A DNA stretch of 27,124 bases from an uncultured Pseudomonadota bacterium (GTDB taxonomy: Bacteria; Desulfobacterota_B; Binatia; UBA9968). Shown here piece by piece: positions 15,256 to 23,940 of this stretch. The stretch lies in contig CAMLCX010000012.1 of the NCBI GenBank assembly GCA_946478635.1, forward strand, positions 1 through 27,124. The letters run 5' to 3'. The notes beneath the pieces are model-generated. The model saw only the letters and a program-made list of their open reading frames with translations. It ran no database searches and was not told the DNA's origin. How positions within the stretch are numbered: position 1 is the first letter of the stretch; every line of letters starts with the position of its first letter. Both the position numbers and the translations under genes were made by a program.

Positions 15256-16374
15256 ATGACCAATCACTTCGCCGTCATCAACAACGATCCAAATTCTAAA
15301 GCGCGCCTGGGACGTCTTATCACGAGACACGGCGCGGTGGAAACCCCGTGCTTCATGCCGGTTGGAACTCAAGGGACGGTGAAGGCGATTTTGCCGCGCG
15401 ACCTGAAAGAAATGGGGTGCCAGATTCTGCTCGGCAATACCTATCATCTTTATCTCAGGCCAGGCCACGAACTGATTCGCGACCAGGGCGGCCTGCACAA
15501 GTTTATGGGTTGGGACAGGCCAATCCTGACTGACAGTGGCGGGTATCAGGTTTTCAGCCTGGGGGCGATGCGAAAAATTACCGAGGCAGGAGCGCTGTTT
15601 CAGTCGCACTTGGACGGATCGTCGCACCTTCTGACGGCCGAGAAAGCACTGGAAATTCAAGAGGCGCTGGGCAGCGATATTGCCATGGTGCTCGATGAAT
15701 GCATTCCGTCGGACGCGGCGCGCGAATATGTTGAGGCTTCCACCGAGAGGACCGTTCGTTGGGCCGAGCGTAGCCTGCGCGCGCGCCGCCGCGCCGACCA
15801 GTTATTGTTTGGCATTATCCAGGGCGGCTTGTTCGAGGATTTGCGCCGACGGTGCGTCGAGGAAATGGCCGCGCTCCCTTTCGAAGGCTTCGCCGTCGGC
15901 GGGCTCGGCGTCGGCGAGGGCGAGGCGCAGTTGGAGGCCATCGGCAGTTTTACGGTGGGTCTATTGCCGGCCGATCGGCCGCGTTACTTGATGGGCGTAG
16001 GGCGGCCGCAGGACATCGTCCATGCGGTGCGCGCCGGATACGACATGTTCGACTGCGTCATTCCGACGCGCAACGCGCGCAACGGCACCGTTTACACCTG
16101 GAGCGGCAAGCTCAATATCAAACGCGCCGAGTTCGCCAATGATGCGCGTCCGCTCGACGAGACCTGCGGTTGTTATTGTTGTGCCAATTTCTCTCGCGCC
16201 TACCTGCGTCATCTCTACATGGCCGGCGAAATCTCGTCGGCGCAGTTAAATAGCTTGCACAATCTTTACTTTTATCACCGGCTCATGGATAAGTGTCGGG
16301 AAGCGATTCGCGCCGGCAGCGCCGAACGGTGGAAAGAACTGCAAGGCGTCGATGTCGCTGAATCGAACCTTTGA
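15256..16374 (+). CDS. tgt: tRNA-guanine transglycosylase
   Basis: Exchanges guanine-34 in the anticodon of Tyr, His, Asn and Asp tRNAs for preQ1 (bacterial type). The protein of 372 residues is complete: LTDSGGYQVFSLG with the general base Asp93, GIIQGGLFEDLR, FAVGGLGVGE, the nucleophile Asp266 in YDMFDCVIPTRNARNG, and the zinc site Cys304, Cys306, Cys309 and His335, with the same spacing as E. coli Tgt. An extra cysteine (308) sits within the zinc loop. The ATG at 15256 has no strong ribosome site. It belongs to the widespread order queA-tgt-yajC-secD-secF; yajC starts ten bases after its stop. Confidence 0.97.
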   Translation: MTNHFAVINNDPNSKARLGRLITRHGAVETPCFMPVGTQGTVKAILPRDLKEMGCQILLGNTYHLYLRPGHELIRDQGGLHKFMGWDRPILTDSGGYQVFSLGAMRKITEAGALFQSHLDGSSHLLTAEKALEIQEALGSDIAMVLDECIPSDAAREYVEASTERTVRWAERSLRARRRADQLLFGIIQGGLFEDLRRRCVEEMAALPFEGFAVGGLGVGEGEAQLEAIGSFTVGLLPADRPRYLMGVGRPQDIVHAVRAGYDMFDCVIPTRNARNGTVYTWSGKLNIKRAEFANDARPLDETCGCYCCANFSRAYLRHLYMAGEISSAQLNSLHNLYFYHRLMDKCREAIRAGSAERWKELQGVDVAESNL

Positions 16375-16383
16375 GGAGGAGTC

Positions 16384-16719
16384 ATGGTTGATATTGCCTA
16401 CGCGCAAGCTGCACCCGGTGTTGGCGGTCCCGGGCCGTTGATTACAATACTGCCGTTCGTCCTGATTTTTGTGATCATGTATTTCATGGTCATTCGGCCG
16501 CAGCAGAAGAAGGCCAAAGAGCATCAGGAGCTGCTGAGCAAGCTCAAGCGCAACGATGAGGTGATGACCTCGGGCGGAATTTACGGTAAGGTGGTCGACT
16601 TAAAAGAGACGGTGGTGACGTTGGAAGTGGCGCCTAACGTTAGAATCCGCGTGCACCGGCCGCAGATTTCAGCCGTTCTCACTGCTGAGAAAGCAATAAC
16701 GAAAGAAGGAAAGGACTAG
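16384..16719 (+). CDS. yajC: Preprotein translocase subunit YajC
   Basis: Small inner-membrane protein of 111 residues that associates with SecDF. It has one membrane helix (LITILPFVLIFVIMYFMVI, about 19-37) followed by RPQQKKAKEHQELLSKLKRNDEV in short conserved pieces, and the cytoplasmic beta domain VMTSGGIYGKVVDL. The ATG follows a strong GAGGAGG ribosome site, which lies over the tgt stop. The length and layout are typical. secD follows four bases after its stop. Confidence 0.96.
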   Translation: MVDIAYAQAAPGVGGPGPLITILPFVLIFVIMYFMVIRPQQKKAKEHQELLSKLKRNDEVMTSGGIYGKVVDLKETVVTLEVAPNVRIRVHRPQISAVLTAEKAITKEGKD

Positions 16720-16723
16720 TCGA

Positions 16724-18322
16724 ATGCGGCAAAGCGTTCAGACGCGGTTTATATTATTCACGGTTCTAACCCTGGCGTCGGTAATTTATTTGGTGCCGAC
16801 TTTCGTCAATCCCTTGCCCGAGTGGTGGAGCAAGTTTTTGCCGGCAAACAGGATCAACTTGGGCCTCGATCTTCAAGGCGGCACGCATCTCGTTCTCGAG
16901 GTGAAGGTGGACAAGGCGCTTGAGAACAATGTCGAGCGCATTCGCGCTGATCTGATCAAAGTTCTGCGCGAGAAGGGCATTTCGGGCGCTTCCGTGGAGC
17001 GCGAGGGCTTTCAGGTGCACATCAAGGTCGCGGCGGCCAGTTCGGAGCAGGCGCGTGGAATTCTCAAAGGCGAGTTTGGCAACTTGGCAGAAGCCAAGCC
17101 GCAGCAGACCGTCGGCGCAACGACGGATTTCTATTTAACCCTGAGCAAAGAAGAGATCCGGTCACTGCGCGATTACGCGGTTGATCAGACCCTGGAAACG
17201 ATACGTAACCGCGTCGATCAATTCGGCGTGAGCGAGCCGATTATTCAGCGCCACGCCCAAAATAACATTCTGATTCAGCTTCCAGGAATTCAAGACCCGG
17301 AGCGGGCAAAGGAAATTATCGGCAAGACGGCGCTTTTGGAGTTCAAGCTCGTCGATGACAGCTCCAACGCGGAAGACGCGGTAAAAAACGGTCCGCCGCC
17401 GGGGCGGCAGGTGCTCTACGGCCAGGCGGGAAGAGGGGAGAACCTTGGGGCTGAGAAGGCTGGTTACGTGCTCGAAGCGCGCCCTCTGATGACCGGTGAA
17501 TATATTCAAGACGCGCGCGTCCGTCCGGCCGAGCATCTTCAGGGTGCTTCGGTCGAATTAATCTTAAATCCTGCGGGAGCCCGGCTGTTTGAGCAGATCA
17601 CCGCGGCCAACGTCAAGCGACGGCTCGCCATCGTGCTCGACAATCGTGTGTATTCCGCGCCTGTGATTCAGGAGCGCATCGCCGGCGGCCGAGCTTCTAT
17701 TACTGGCAATTTCGATCTCAAGGAAGCGCGAGATTTGGCAATCATTCTGCGTGCCGGTGCTCTGCCGGCGCCGGTGGAGATTGTCGAAGAGCGTACGGTT
17801 GGACCTTCGCTTGGTCAGGATTCGATTCGGCAAGGCGTGACCTCGTTCGTCGTGGGCGGCCTGCTTGTGATCGTCTTCATGATCGCCTACTACAAGGGGG
17901 CCGGCCTGGTCGCGGTTGTGGCGGTGGTTCTTAACGTACTTTACATGTTAGCGATCCTGGCGGGTCTTCAAGCGGTCTTAACCTTGCCGGGCATTGCCGG
18001 TATCGTGCTTACCGTCGGTATGGCGGTTGACGCCAATGTCTTGATTAACGAACGAATACGCGAAGAGTTGAGGGCGGGACGTGCGGTGCGCTCGGCGGTC
18101 GAAGCGGGTTACAAAAACGCTTTGCCGGCGATTTTGGACTCTAACATTACGACTTTCCTCTCGGGTGTTATTCTTTTTCAGTTCGGCACGGGACCGGTCA
18201 AGGGTTTCGCCGTCACGCTTTGCGGCGGTATCCTGACGACGATCATCACCGCCGTTTACGTGACCCGGGTGTATTACGATTATCGCATTTCAGCCCGGAA
18301 ACTTGAGCGCATCAGTATCTAA
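16724..18322 (+). CDS. secD: Protein translocase subunit SecD
   Basis: Proton-driven part of the Sec system that pulls exported proteins out of the channel on the periplasmic side. The protein of 532 residues has a first membrane helix (about 10-28), the D1 motif LGLDLQGGTHLVLEV (46-60), a large periplasmic region with the P1 head, and five C-terminal membrane helices beginning near FVVGGLLVIVFMIAYY. GIAGIVLTVGMAVDANVLINERIREEL is the conserved D4-type motif in pieces, with the proton-path aspartate in VDANV. AGGA-type purines just upstream give the ribosome site. The gene forms one operon with yajC and secF, with gaps of 4 and 10 bases. Confidence 0.97.
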   Translation: MRQSVQTRFILFTVLTLASVIYLVPTFVNPLPEWWSKFLPANRINLGLDLQGGTHLVLEVKVDKALENNVERIRADLIKVLREKGISGASVEREGFQVHIKVAAASSEQARGILKGEFGNLAEAKPQQTVGATTDFYLTLSKEEIRSLRDYAVDQTLETIRNRVDQFGVSEPIIQRHAQNNILIQLPGIQDPERAKEIIGKTALLEFKLVDDSSNAEDAVKNGPPPGRQVLYGQAGRGENLGAEKAGYVLEARPLMTGEYIQDARVRPAEHLQGASVELILNPAGARLFEQITAANVKRRLAIVLDNRVYSAPVIQERIAGGRASITGNFDLKEARDLAIILRAGALPAPVEIVEERTVGPSLGQDSIRQGVTSFVVGGLLVIVFMIAYYKGAGLVAVVAVVLNVLYMLAILAGLQAVLTLPGIAGIVLTVGMAVDANVLINERIREELRAGRAVRSAVEAGYKNALPAILDSNITTFLSGVILFQFGTGPVKGFAVTLCGGILTTIITAVYVTRVYYDYRISARKLERISI

Positions 18323-18332
18323 GAGGGCAACC

Positions 18333-19259
18333 ATGGAATTCATCAGGCCGGGCACAAATTTTCCTTTCACGCGCTATCGCAAGATCGCGTTCCTCGTTTC
18401 GACCTTGGTCAATGCGGCAGTGCTGGTCGCGTTGTTTGTAAAGGGCCCGAACCTGGGCGTCGATTTCGCCGGAGGAACGATCATCCAGGTAAAGTTCCAC
18501 CAAAACTCGACGATACCGGATATCCGCAAAGCTCTCGACAAGGTCAATTTGGGCGGCGGCGTGATTCAGGATTTTGGCGAACCGGGCTCCAACGAATATT
18601 TGATTCGCCTCGAGAAGGCCGACACCGAGATCGGTGCGCTCGGCGAACAGGTAAAAAAGGTTCTCGCCGAGCAATTCGGCGCGGATAAGTTTGAGGTGCG
18701 CCGGATCGAGTCCGTCGGACCGCAGATCGGTGAAGATTTACGTTTCCGTGGCACCATGTCGGTCGTTGTCTCGACGATCATGATGGGAATCTACATCTGG
18801 ATTCGATTTGGCGGAGCTTTTGGGGCGAGGTTCGGTCTCCTGTTCGGCACGGGCGCCGTGATTGCTTTAATTCACGACGTCTTGGTCACCGTCGGCGCGT
18901 TGATGTTGACGAACTATGAATTCGATCTGACCGTAGTCGCGGCGCTGTTAACCATCGTTGGATTTTCTGTGAACGACACCGTGGTTATCTGCGACCGGAT
19001 CCGCGAGAATCTTAGAAAAATCAAGCGTGAAACGCTCGAAAGCATCATCAATACGAGTATCAACGAGACGCTCAGCCGGACTATTTTGACGACCGGCACA
19101 GCTTTGCTGGTTCTCGCTTCGCTCTATTTCTTGGGCGGTGAGGTCATTAAACCGTTCGCCTTTGCACTTCTCGTCGGGTTTGTTTCGGGAGTCTATTCGA
19201 CCATATTTATTGCCAGTCCCGTGATTTTACTGTGGGAAAGCAGAACGGTCAGGAAATAG
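18333..19259 (+). CDS. secF: Protein translocase subunit SecF
   Basis: Partner of SecD in the SecDF complex. The ATG at 18333 follows GAGGG by five bases and gives 308 residues; an earlier in-frame start inside secD is unlikely. Motifs: first membrane helix (about 18-36), LGVDFAGGTIIQVKF (41-55), periplasmic loop, and the C-terminal membrane block with VVAALLTIVGFSVNDTVVIC and DRIRENLRK, then SINETLSRTILTTGTALLVL. The VGFSVNDTVV motif is the SecF counterpart of the SecD helix motif. The length is normal. recJ begins 88 bases downstream, an order common in related genomes. Confidence 0.97.
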   Translation: MEFIRPGTNFPFTRYRKIAFLVSTLVNAAVLVALFVKGPNLGVDFAGGTIIQVKFHQNSTIPDIRKALDKVNLGGGVIQDFGEPGSNEYLIRLEKADTEIGALGEQVKKVLAEQFGADKFEVRRIESVGPQIGEDLRFRGTMSVVVSTIMMGIYIWIRFGGAFGARFGLLFGTGAVIALIHDVLVTVGALMLTNYEFDLTVVAALLTIVGFSVNDTVVICDRIRENLRKIKRETLESIINTSINETLSRTILTTGTALLVLASLYFLGGEVIKPFAFALLVGFVSGVYSTIFIASPVILLWESRTVRK

Positions 19260-19346
19260 TGCTTTTAACCGTGGCCGCGCTCGAGTTAGCAACCGCACGT
19301 CCGATTCGATTCACTTGCGATTCTTGACAGTTGGACTATAGGCCAA

Positions 19347-21080
19347 ATGCCCACCGGCTCGCTCAAGCGCTGGACGCTCAAGGAAGTCGATTTACAGATC
19401 GTCGCCCGCCGATCGGAACAGCTCAAAGTTTCTCCGCTATTGGCGCGCCTTCTCTTTTTGCGCGGCTGCGTCGAAGACGCCGCCGCGCGGCGCTATTTGT
19501 CATCGAGTTTGCGCGCCGATCTGCCGTCGCCATTTGTAATGGCCGACATGGAGCCGGCGGTGCGGCGCATCATCGATGCGATCAAGAACAAAGAGCAAAT
19601 TGCGATCTGGGGCGACTATGACGTCGATGGGACCACCGGTGCGGCCGTGCTCGTGAGTTTCCTGCGCGAAGTTGGCGCACAGCCTCTTTATTATGTGCCG
19701 CACCGCATCGAAGAAGGTTACGGTCTCAACGTCGATGGACTGCGCCGGCTCAGGGAGCGTGGTGTCGATCTGGTTATTACCGTTGACTGCGGCATATCGA
19801 ATGCTTTGGAAATTGAGGCTGCCATGAAGACGGGACTTAGTCTCGTTGTTGTCGATCACCACCAACCGCCGGAGGACCTGCCGCCCGCCCATGCCGTGAT
19901 CAATCCGCATCGCAAGGACTGCCAGTTCCCGGACAAGGGACTGTGCGCGGCCGGGTTGGCCTTCTATCTTGTCATCGGTTTACGCGCCAAGTTGCGCGAT
20001 GACGGGTGGTTTGCCGGCGCCGGAGATCCGGACATTCGCCGTTATTTGGATATCGTGACTCTGGGCACGATCGCCGATATGGTGCCTCTCCAAGGCGTTA
20101 ATCGCACGCTGATGCGCCGTGGATTGGCCGAGCTGAGCGCTTCAAGCCGGCCCGGAATCGTAGCTCTCAAAAAAGTGGCGAGTATTCCCGCGGGCGAAGT
20201 GAGCGCCGGACAAGTCGGCTTTCGTCTCGGGCCGCGTATCAATGCCGCCGGGCGGGTTGATTACGGCATCAAAGTTGTCGAGTTGTTGACGACCGATTCG
20301 CCTGAGATTGCGTTGCAGATCGCGCAGGAGCTTGACGCCCATAACAGCGAGCGGCGCGCCATCGAGAAGGTCGTGCTCGAACAGGCGATGGCCCAGGCGT
20401 CGGCCGTCATGGAGCGCGGCAGCCGCTGCTCGCTGGTGCTGGCCGGGGAAGGCTGGCACCCCGGCGTTCTCGGCATTGTCGCTTCTCGCATCGTCGAAAA
20501 GTATTATCGTCCCACCGTGGTGATCGGCTTCAACGGCGGTAACGGCAAAGGTTCGGCGCGCAGTATCCGCGGTTTTCACATGGTGGAGGGATTTCGTAGC
20601 TGCGCCGCCCATCTGGAAAAATTTGGCGGTCATGAATATGCGGGCGGTCTCACGGTCAATGCGGATAAACTGGAGTTGTTCGCCGAAGCTTTTGAAGCGT
20701 GCGCGCGACAAGCGCTCTCCGAGGAGGACTTGCTGCCGCTGCTCGAGTTGGATGCTTCGCTAGATTTTTCCGAGATTGACTTTCCGTTGGCGCGTGAGCT
20801 CGATCGGCTCAAGCCCTTCGGCGTCGGCAATCCGGAGCCAGTATTTGTCACGAAGGCTGCTGAAATATGCGAGCGGCGCGCGTTCTCCGCTGGTGTGCGC
20901 TACCGGCTGCGCCAGTCCGGTCGTGTGCTCGGCGGCGTCATTTTCGGCATCGGCGAGGATTTTCCCGCAATGCCGGGCGACTTGATCGACGTCGCTTATC
21001 GGTTGAGCGAAAACGAATGGAACGGCGCAACTAGACTAGAGCTGAAAATCGTCGATCTGCGGCCCACGGGGAGCGCTTAG
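19347..21080 (+). CDS. recJ: Single-stranded-DNA-specific 5'-3' exonuclease RecJ
   Basis: Degrades single-stranded DNA in the 5' to 3' direction in recombination and mismatch repair. The protein of 577 residues contains the DHH phosphoesterase motifs: IWGDYDVDGTTGA (88-99, metal-binding Asp90, 92, 94), TVDCGI (145-150), VVVDHHQPP (167-175), and DIVTLGTIADMVPL (235-248). The DHHA1 domain has RINAAGR, EGWHPGVLGIVASR, KGSARSIRGFHMVE and FGGHEYAGG (426-434). The C-terminal part (PFGVGNPEPVF onward) is the usual OB-fold. The start is the ATG at 19347, with no good ribosome site. The 87 bases upstream of it have no convincing promoter, so it is probably read from secF. Confidence 0.96.
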   Translation: MPTGSLKRWTLKEVDLQIVARRSEQLKVSPLLARLLFLRGCVEDAAARRYLSSSLRADLPSPFVMADMEPAVRRIIDAIKNKEQIAIWGDYDVDGTTGAAVLVSFLREVGAQPLYYVPHRIEEGYGLNVDGLRRLRERGVDLVITVDCGISNALEIEAAMKTGLSLVVVDHHQPPEDLPPAHAVINPHRKDCQFPDKGLCAAGLAFYLVIGLRAKLRDDGWFAGAGDPDIRRYLDIVTLGTIADMVPLQGVNRTLMRRGLAELSASSRPGIVALKKVASIPAGEVSAGQVGFRLGPRINAAGRVDYGIKVVELLTTDSPEIALQIAQELDAHNSERRAIEKVVLEQAMAQASAVMERGSRCSLVLAGEGWHPGVLGIVASRIVEKYYRPTVVIGFNGGNGKGSARSIRGFHMVEGFRSCAAHLEKFGGHEYAGGLTVNADKLELFAEAFEACARQALSEEDLLPLLELDASLDFSEIDFPLARELDRLKPFGVGNPEPVFVTKAAEICERRAFSAGVRYRLRQSGRVLGGVIFGIGEDFPAMPGDLIDVAYRLSENEWNGATRLELKIVDLRPTGSA

Positions 21081-21095
21081 ATCCGCTAGCCGGCA

Positions 21096-21125
21096 TTGAC
21101 GGCAAAGGCGTCTTTCGATTGTAGT
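21096..21125 (+). promoter_or_regulatory. Candidate promoter of the orphan binding protein gene
   Basis: TTGACG (21096-21101, five of six consensus positions) and TGTAGT (21120-21125, four of six) are separated by 18 bases. A GGAGG ribosome site follows at 21149-21153. This would start a unit containing the binding protein and yhhQ. Confidence 0.35.
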
Positions 21126-21157
21126 TATTGAGCAAATGATTCTCGCGCGGAGGAAAA

Positions 21158-22177
21158 TTGAATAGAGCGATCCAATTGCGAATCGGGTTTCTAGTCTTGG
21201 TTTTAACACCTCTCATTGCGCTGCGCGCGCCGTTTGCCGCCGAAGTCGGCGGCAAACCGGAGAAAGCGGATGTGATCGTGACCTATGCTCAGCCAAGCGG
21301 CGCGTTCACGCCGATTTGGGTTGCTCATGAGGCGGGTCTCTTCAAGAAGCACGGCTTGAATGCGACGTTGCAATTGTTGACACCCCAGGTGTCGGCGCAA
21401 GCAGTGGTGTCGGAGGAAGCGGATTTTTACACCGACGGACCGGATCTGATCAATGCGCGCCTGCGCGGCGGGCAGGTCAAATATTTTGGCGGTACCATGC
21501 AGCAACTGGTATTTCAGATCTGGGCAGCGAAAGAATTCAAGACGATTCAGGACCTGAAGGGCAGGACCATCGCCGCGAGCACGCCGCGCGCGGCGCTCGA
21601 CACGGCAACCCGCGAGGCGCTCAAGAAAAACGGTCTGATACCGGACAAGGATGTACAAATACTTTATGTGCAGTCCGTGCCGGCGATCTTGAGTTCCGTG
21701 CTCGGCGGCAAGACCGCGGCGGGAACGCTCTCGGCGCCCAACACCTTGAAGGCCAAGGAGTCCGGATTGAACCTTCTAGTGGATATCGGCAAACTCAACA
21801 TTCCGGCCTTCCAGGTCGCTTACGGGACTACGGAAAAATATCTAAAGAACAATCCCAACACAGTCTACGCGTTCCTGAAAGCAATCGCCGAAGGAGTGGT
21901 TCTGTCGCACAAAGATGCGGGCCTGGCCAAGAAGGCGATCGCCAAATACGGGAAGATCGATGATGGTCCCACCATCGATGGAACCTATGACGCCTTTGCG
22001 CCGTACTGGGCCATGAGCCTTGCGGTGCGACCGGAAGCGATTCGCGGGCAGTTTGCCTATTTGGATGAAAAGGAATTTCCCGGCGCAAAAAACGCCGACC
22101 CAAGAGATTTCTACGATAACTCTTTCGTAGATTCGTTGAGCAAATCCGGGTTTCTGAAGAATCTCGGCATGAAATAG
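21158..22177 (+). CDS. Orphan NMT1/SsuA-type ABC substrate-binding protein
   Basis: Periplasmic binding protein of 339 residues. The TTG start is supported by GGAGG four bases upstream and gives a good signal peptide (LRIGFLVLVLTPLIALRAPFAA). The mature part begins VIVTYAQPSGAFTPIWVAHE and AGLFKKHGLNATL, the normal opening of the NMT1/THI5-like family, and has DLKGRTIAASTPRAALDT in the first lobe. There are no permease or ATPase genes next to it, so it either uses a transporter encoded elsewhere or has a sensing role. It is about as long as the operon-encoded protein at 3045-4028 but clearly different in sequence. yhhQ begins 18 bases after its stop, so the two may be co-transcribed. The ligand is unknown. 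Confidence 0.9.
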   Translation: MNRAIQLRIGFLVLVLTPLIALRAPFAAEVGGKPEKADVIVTYAQPSGAFTPIWVAHEAGLFKKHGLNATLQLLTPQVSAQAVVSEEADFYTDGPDLINARLRGGQVKYFGGTMQQLVFQIWAAKEFKTIQDLKGRTIAASTPRAALDTATREALKKNGLIPDKDVQILYVQSVPAILSSVLGGKTAAGTLSAPNTLKAKESGLNLLVDIGKLNIPAFQVAYGTTEKYLKNNPNTVYAFLKAIAEGVVLSHKDAGLAKKAIAKYGKIDDGPTIDGTYDAFAPYWAMSLAVRPEAIRGQFAYLDEKEFPGAKNADPRDFYDNSFVDSLSKSGFLKNLGMK

Positions 22178-22195
22178 CAGAGATACACTTGACGC

Positions 22196-22915
22196 TTGGC
22201 GGGAAAAGACAGCGTGGAAATCCAAACTCGAAGAGACATCGTCTATCTGGCGCTGGCAGGTTTCTTTGTCACTAACGCGATCCTCGGAGAAGTGACGGGC
22301 GGAAAGCTCTTCACATTGGGAGCGTTCACACTTAGCATCGGCGTGATTCCCTGGCCTGTGGTATTTATCGCGACGGACTTGATCAATGAATATTTCGGCC
22401 GTGAGGGAGTGAAGCGGCTGACCTTGATGACGATCGCATTGATCGTTTACGCCTTTATAGTCCTCTTTCTTGCCATGCAGGTGCCGGCCGCGGCGTTCTC
22501 CCCGGTAACCGACGCGCAGTTTCAGGCGGTGTTCGGGCAATCGTTATGGATCATTGTCGGCAGCGTGATCGCATTTGGCTTGAGCCAGTTGATCGACGTC
22601 GGCGTCTTTTGGCTCGTGCGTCACAGGACCGGCGGGAGATTTCTTTGGATGCGCGCCACGGGTTCGACCGTGATATCTCAGCTCATCGACAGCATCGTCA
22701 TCATTGGTATTGCTTTTTGGCTGCCGGGCAAGATCAAGACTTCTGAATTTCTTACTGTTGCTGCGTCCAACTATTCTTTCAAGTTGATCATTGCTCTCGG
22801 CATTACCCCGCTGCTCTACGCGGGCCATGCCGCCATCGACCGCTTTCTCGGAGTCGAGGGAGCACATCAGCTCATTGAACAATCCGCCAAGGCGAGCGAA
22901 GAAGTGGTTTTGTAA
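22196..22915 (+). CDS. yhhQ: Queuosine precursor transporter, YhhQ/VUT family
   Basis: Inner-membrane protein of 239 residues in the YhhQ (DUF165) family, whose E. coli member imports queuosine precursors preQ0 and preQ1. About six hydrophobic segments are visible, with family blocks FVTNAILGEVTGGK, PWPVVFIATDLINEYFG, FGLSQLIDVGVFWLVR, and MRATGSTVISQLIDSIVIIG. The TTG at 22196 is given as start; the GTG at 22214, six codons later and preceded by GGGAAAAG, is about equally good. With queA and tgt in the same window this supports a salvage route for queuosine. The stop at 22913-22915 lies only a few bases from the end of the decayed permease on the other strand. Confidence 0.9.
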   Translation: MAGKDSVEIQTRRDIVYLALAGFFVTNAILGEVTGGKLFTLGAFTLSIGVIPWPVVFIATDLINEYFGREGVKRLTLMTIALIVYAFIVLFLAMQVPAAAFSPVTDAQFQAVFGQSLWIIVGSVIAFGLSQLIDVGVFWLVRHRTGGRFLWMRATGSTVISQLIDSIVIIGIAFWLPGKIKTSEFLTVAASNYSFKLIIALGITPLLYAGHAAIDRFLGVEGAHQLIEQSAKASEEVVL

Positions 22916-22918
22916 TCG

Positions 22919-23898
22919 GCCCGACACCGACCAAATCGGAATGATCTCGATATTCTTTTCCCGCACAGCTTGCAGCGCCGCGCGTAGAGTGCGCAGCCCT
23001 TGGTCATTCGGCACATGCGGCGTCACTCCGGCGAAGAGTCCCGGCCATTCTTCCACGTAAATACAGTACAGAGCCGAATCGCCCCGCCCCTTGGCGCGGG
23101 TGATGCCTTCCTGAATCAGCCGGGGTGACTCATCGCGCAACGCGAGCAGGGTCGATGAAGGATAAAGCGGCTTTACCTCTACGGCTTCCGCGAGCGTCAT
23201 CAAACCTTTTAGTTCGTCTTCGAAGCCATATCCAATGCCGCCATAGCGCTCTTCGACGAGATCCTCGGGAGCGTGTAGGCGCGCGCTTGAAGGCGTTGAA
23301 TGACTGGAATCCGGACGAGCAAATCGACGAACCTTGCCCGCCGCACACCCAGTTTGCTCAACACCGTGTTCCACTGAGTTCCGTCCATGCTGAACATTGC
23401 TGCCACGATAACGAAAAAATTCACCAAAAAAGACGCACTCGCCATGATCAGCGCCACAGCGGCACTTTCACGAATCCCAATAATGTTCAGGGCGGCGAGC
23501 ACTCCGACTCCGGCGCAGGCTAGAAGCACAATGTGGGCATCGAGAGTGGGGAAGGCACTGCCGATATATTGAAAGCCGGCCACTGCCGAAATCGCTGTTG
23601 TAAGAAAATAATCGACGATGATCAGCATGCCGCCCAGACAGCCCCACATGGGTCCAAAGGCCTTCGTGGTGATGGTGACGACGCCGCCGCCTTCCGGGTT
23701 GCGCCATGAAATCTCGATGTACTTGAGCGACAGCAAGATAAAACCGCCGGTGGTCAGTAAGACAAAAAACGGAGTGGCGTCTCTGACGTGGCCGTAGAGG
23801 ATACCCGGCACGTAGTAAACGGAGGTGCCGATGTCACAAAAAACGACCGCCCAGGCCAAGAACCAATTGAGCTGACGGGTGTCCTTGGTGGGTCCCAT
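22919..23898 (-). pseudogene. Decayed APC-family amino-acid permease (internal deletion, frameshift and 3' truncation)
   Basis: Two reading frames on the minus strand carry parts of one large permease. The N-terminal frame (start about 23898) has WAVVFCDIGTSVYYVPGILYG, SWRNPEGGGVVTITTKAFG, MLIIVDYFLTTAISAVAGFQ and LNIIGIRESAAVALIMA, the first five or so helices of an APC transporter. Its recognisable match stops near 23347. From about 23320 a different frame gives EDLVEERYGGIGYGFEDEL, KPLYPSSTLLALRDE, YCIYVEEWPGLF and EIIPIWSVS, which looks like the cytoplasmic C-terminal universal-stress-like domain of the same family. The remaining helices (roughly seven) are missing between them. The second part ends at about 22922, before the domain is complete and a few bases from the yhhQ stop. 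The gene is thus internally deleted, out of frame and cut at its 3' end. Amino-acid substrate cannot be told. Confidence 0.72.
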
Positions 23899-23940
23899 TG
23901 TTGGCGCGATCAGACGTGAGAAACTTGGTGCTATCGAGGC

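Noticed and set aside
19315..19342. TTGCGA / TATAGG boxes before recJ as a promoter
   Set aside because: The -10 ends four bases before the ATG, so transcription would start inside the gene.
22544..22918. Continuation of the permease C-terminal frame across yhhQ on the minus strand
   Set aside because: Similarity to the universal-stress-like domain ends at about 22922; beyond that the frame only mirrors yhhQ, which has clear membrane segments.
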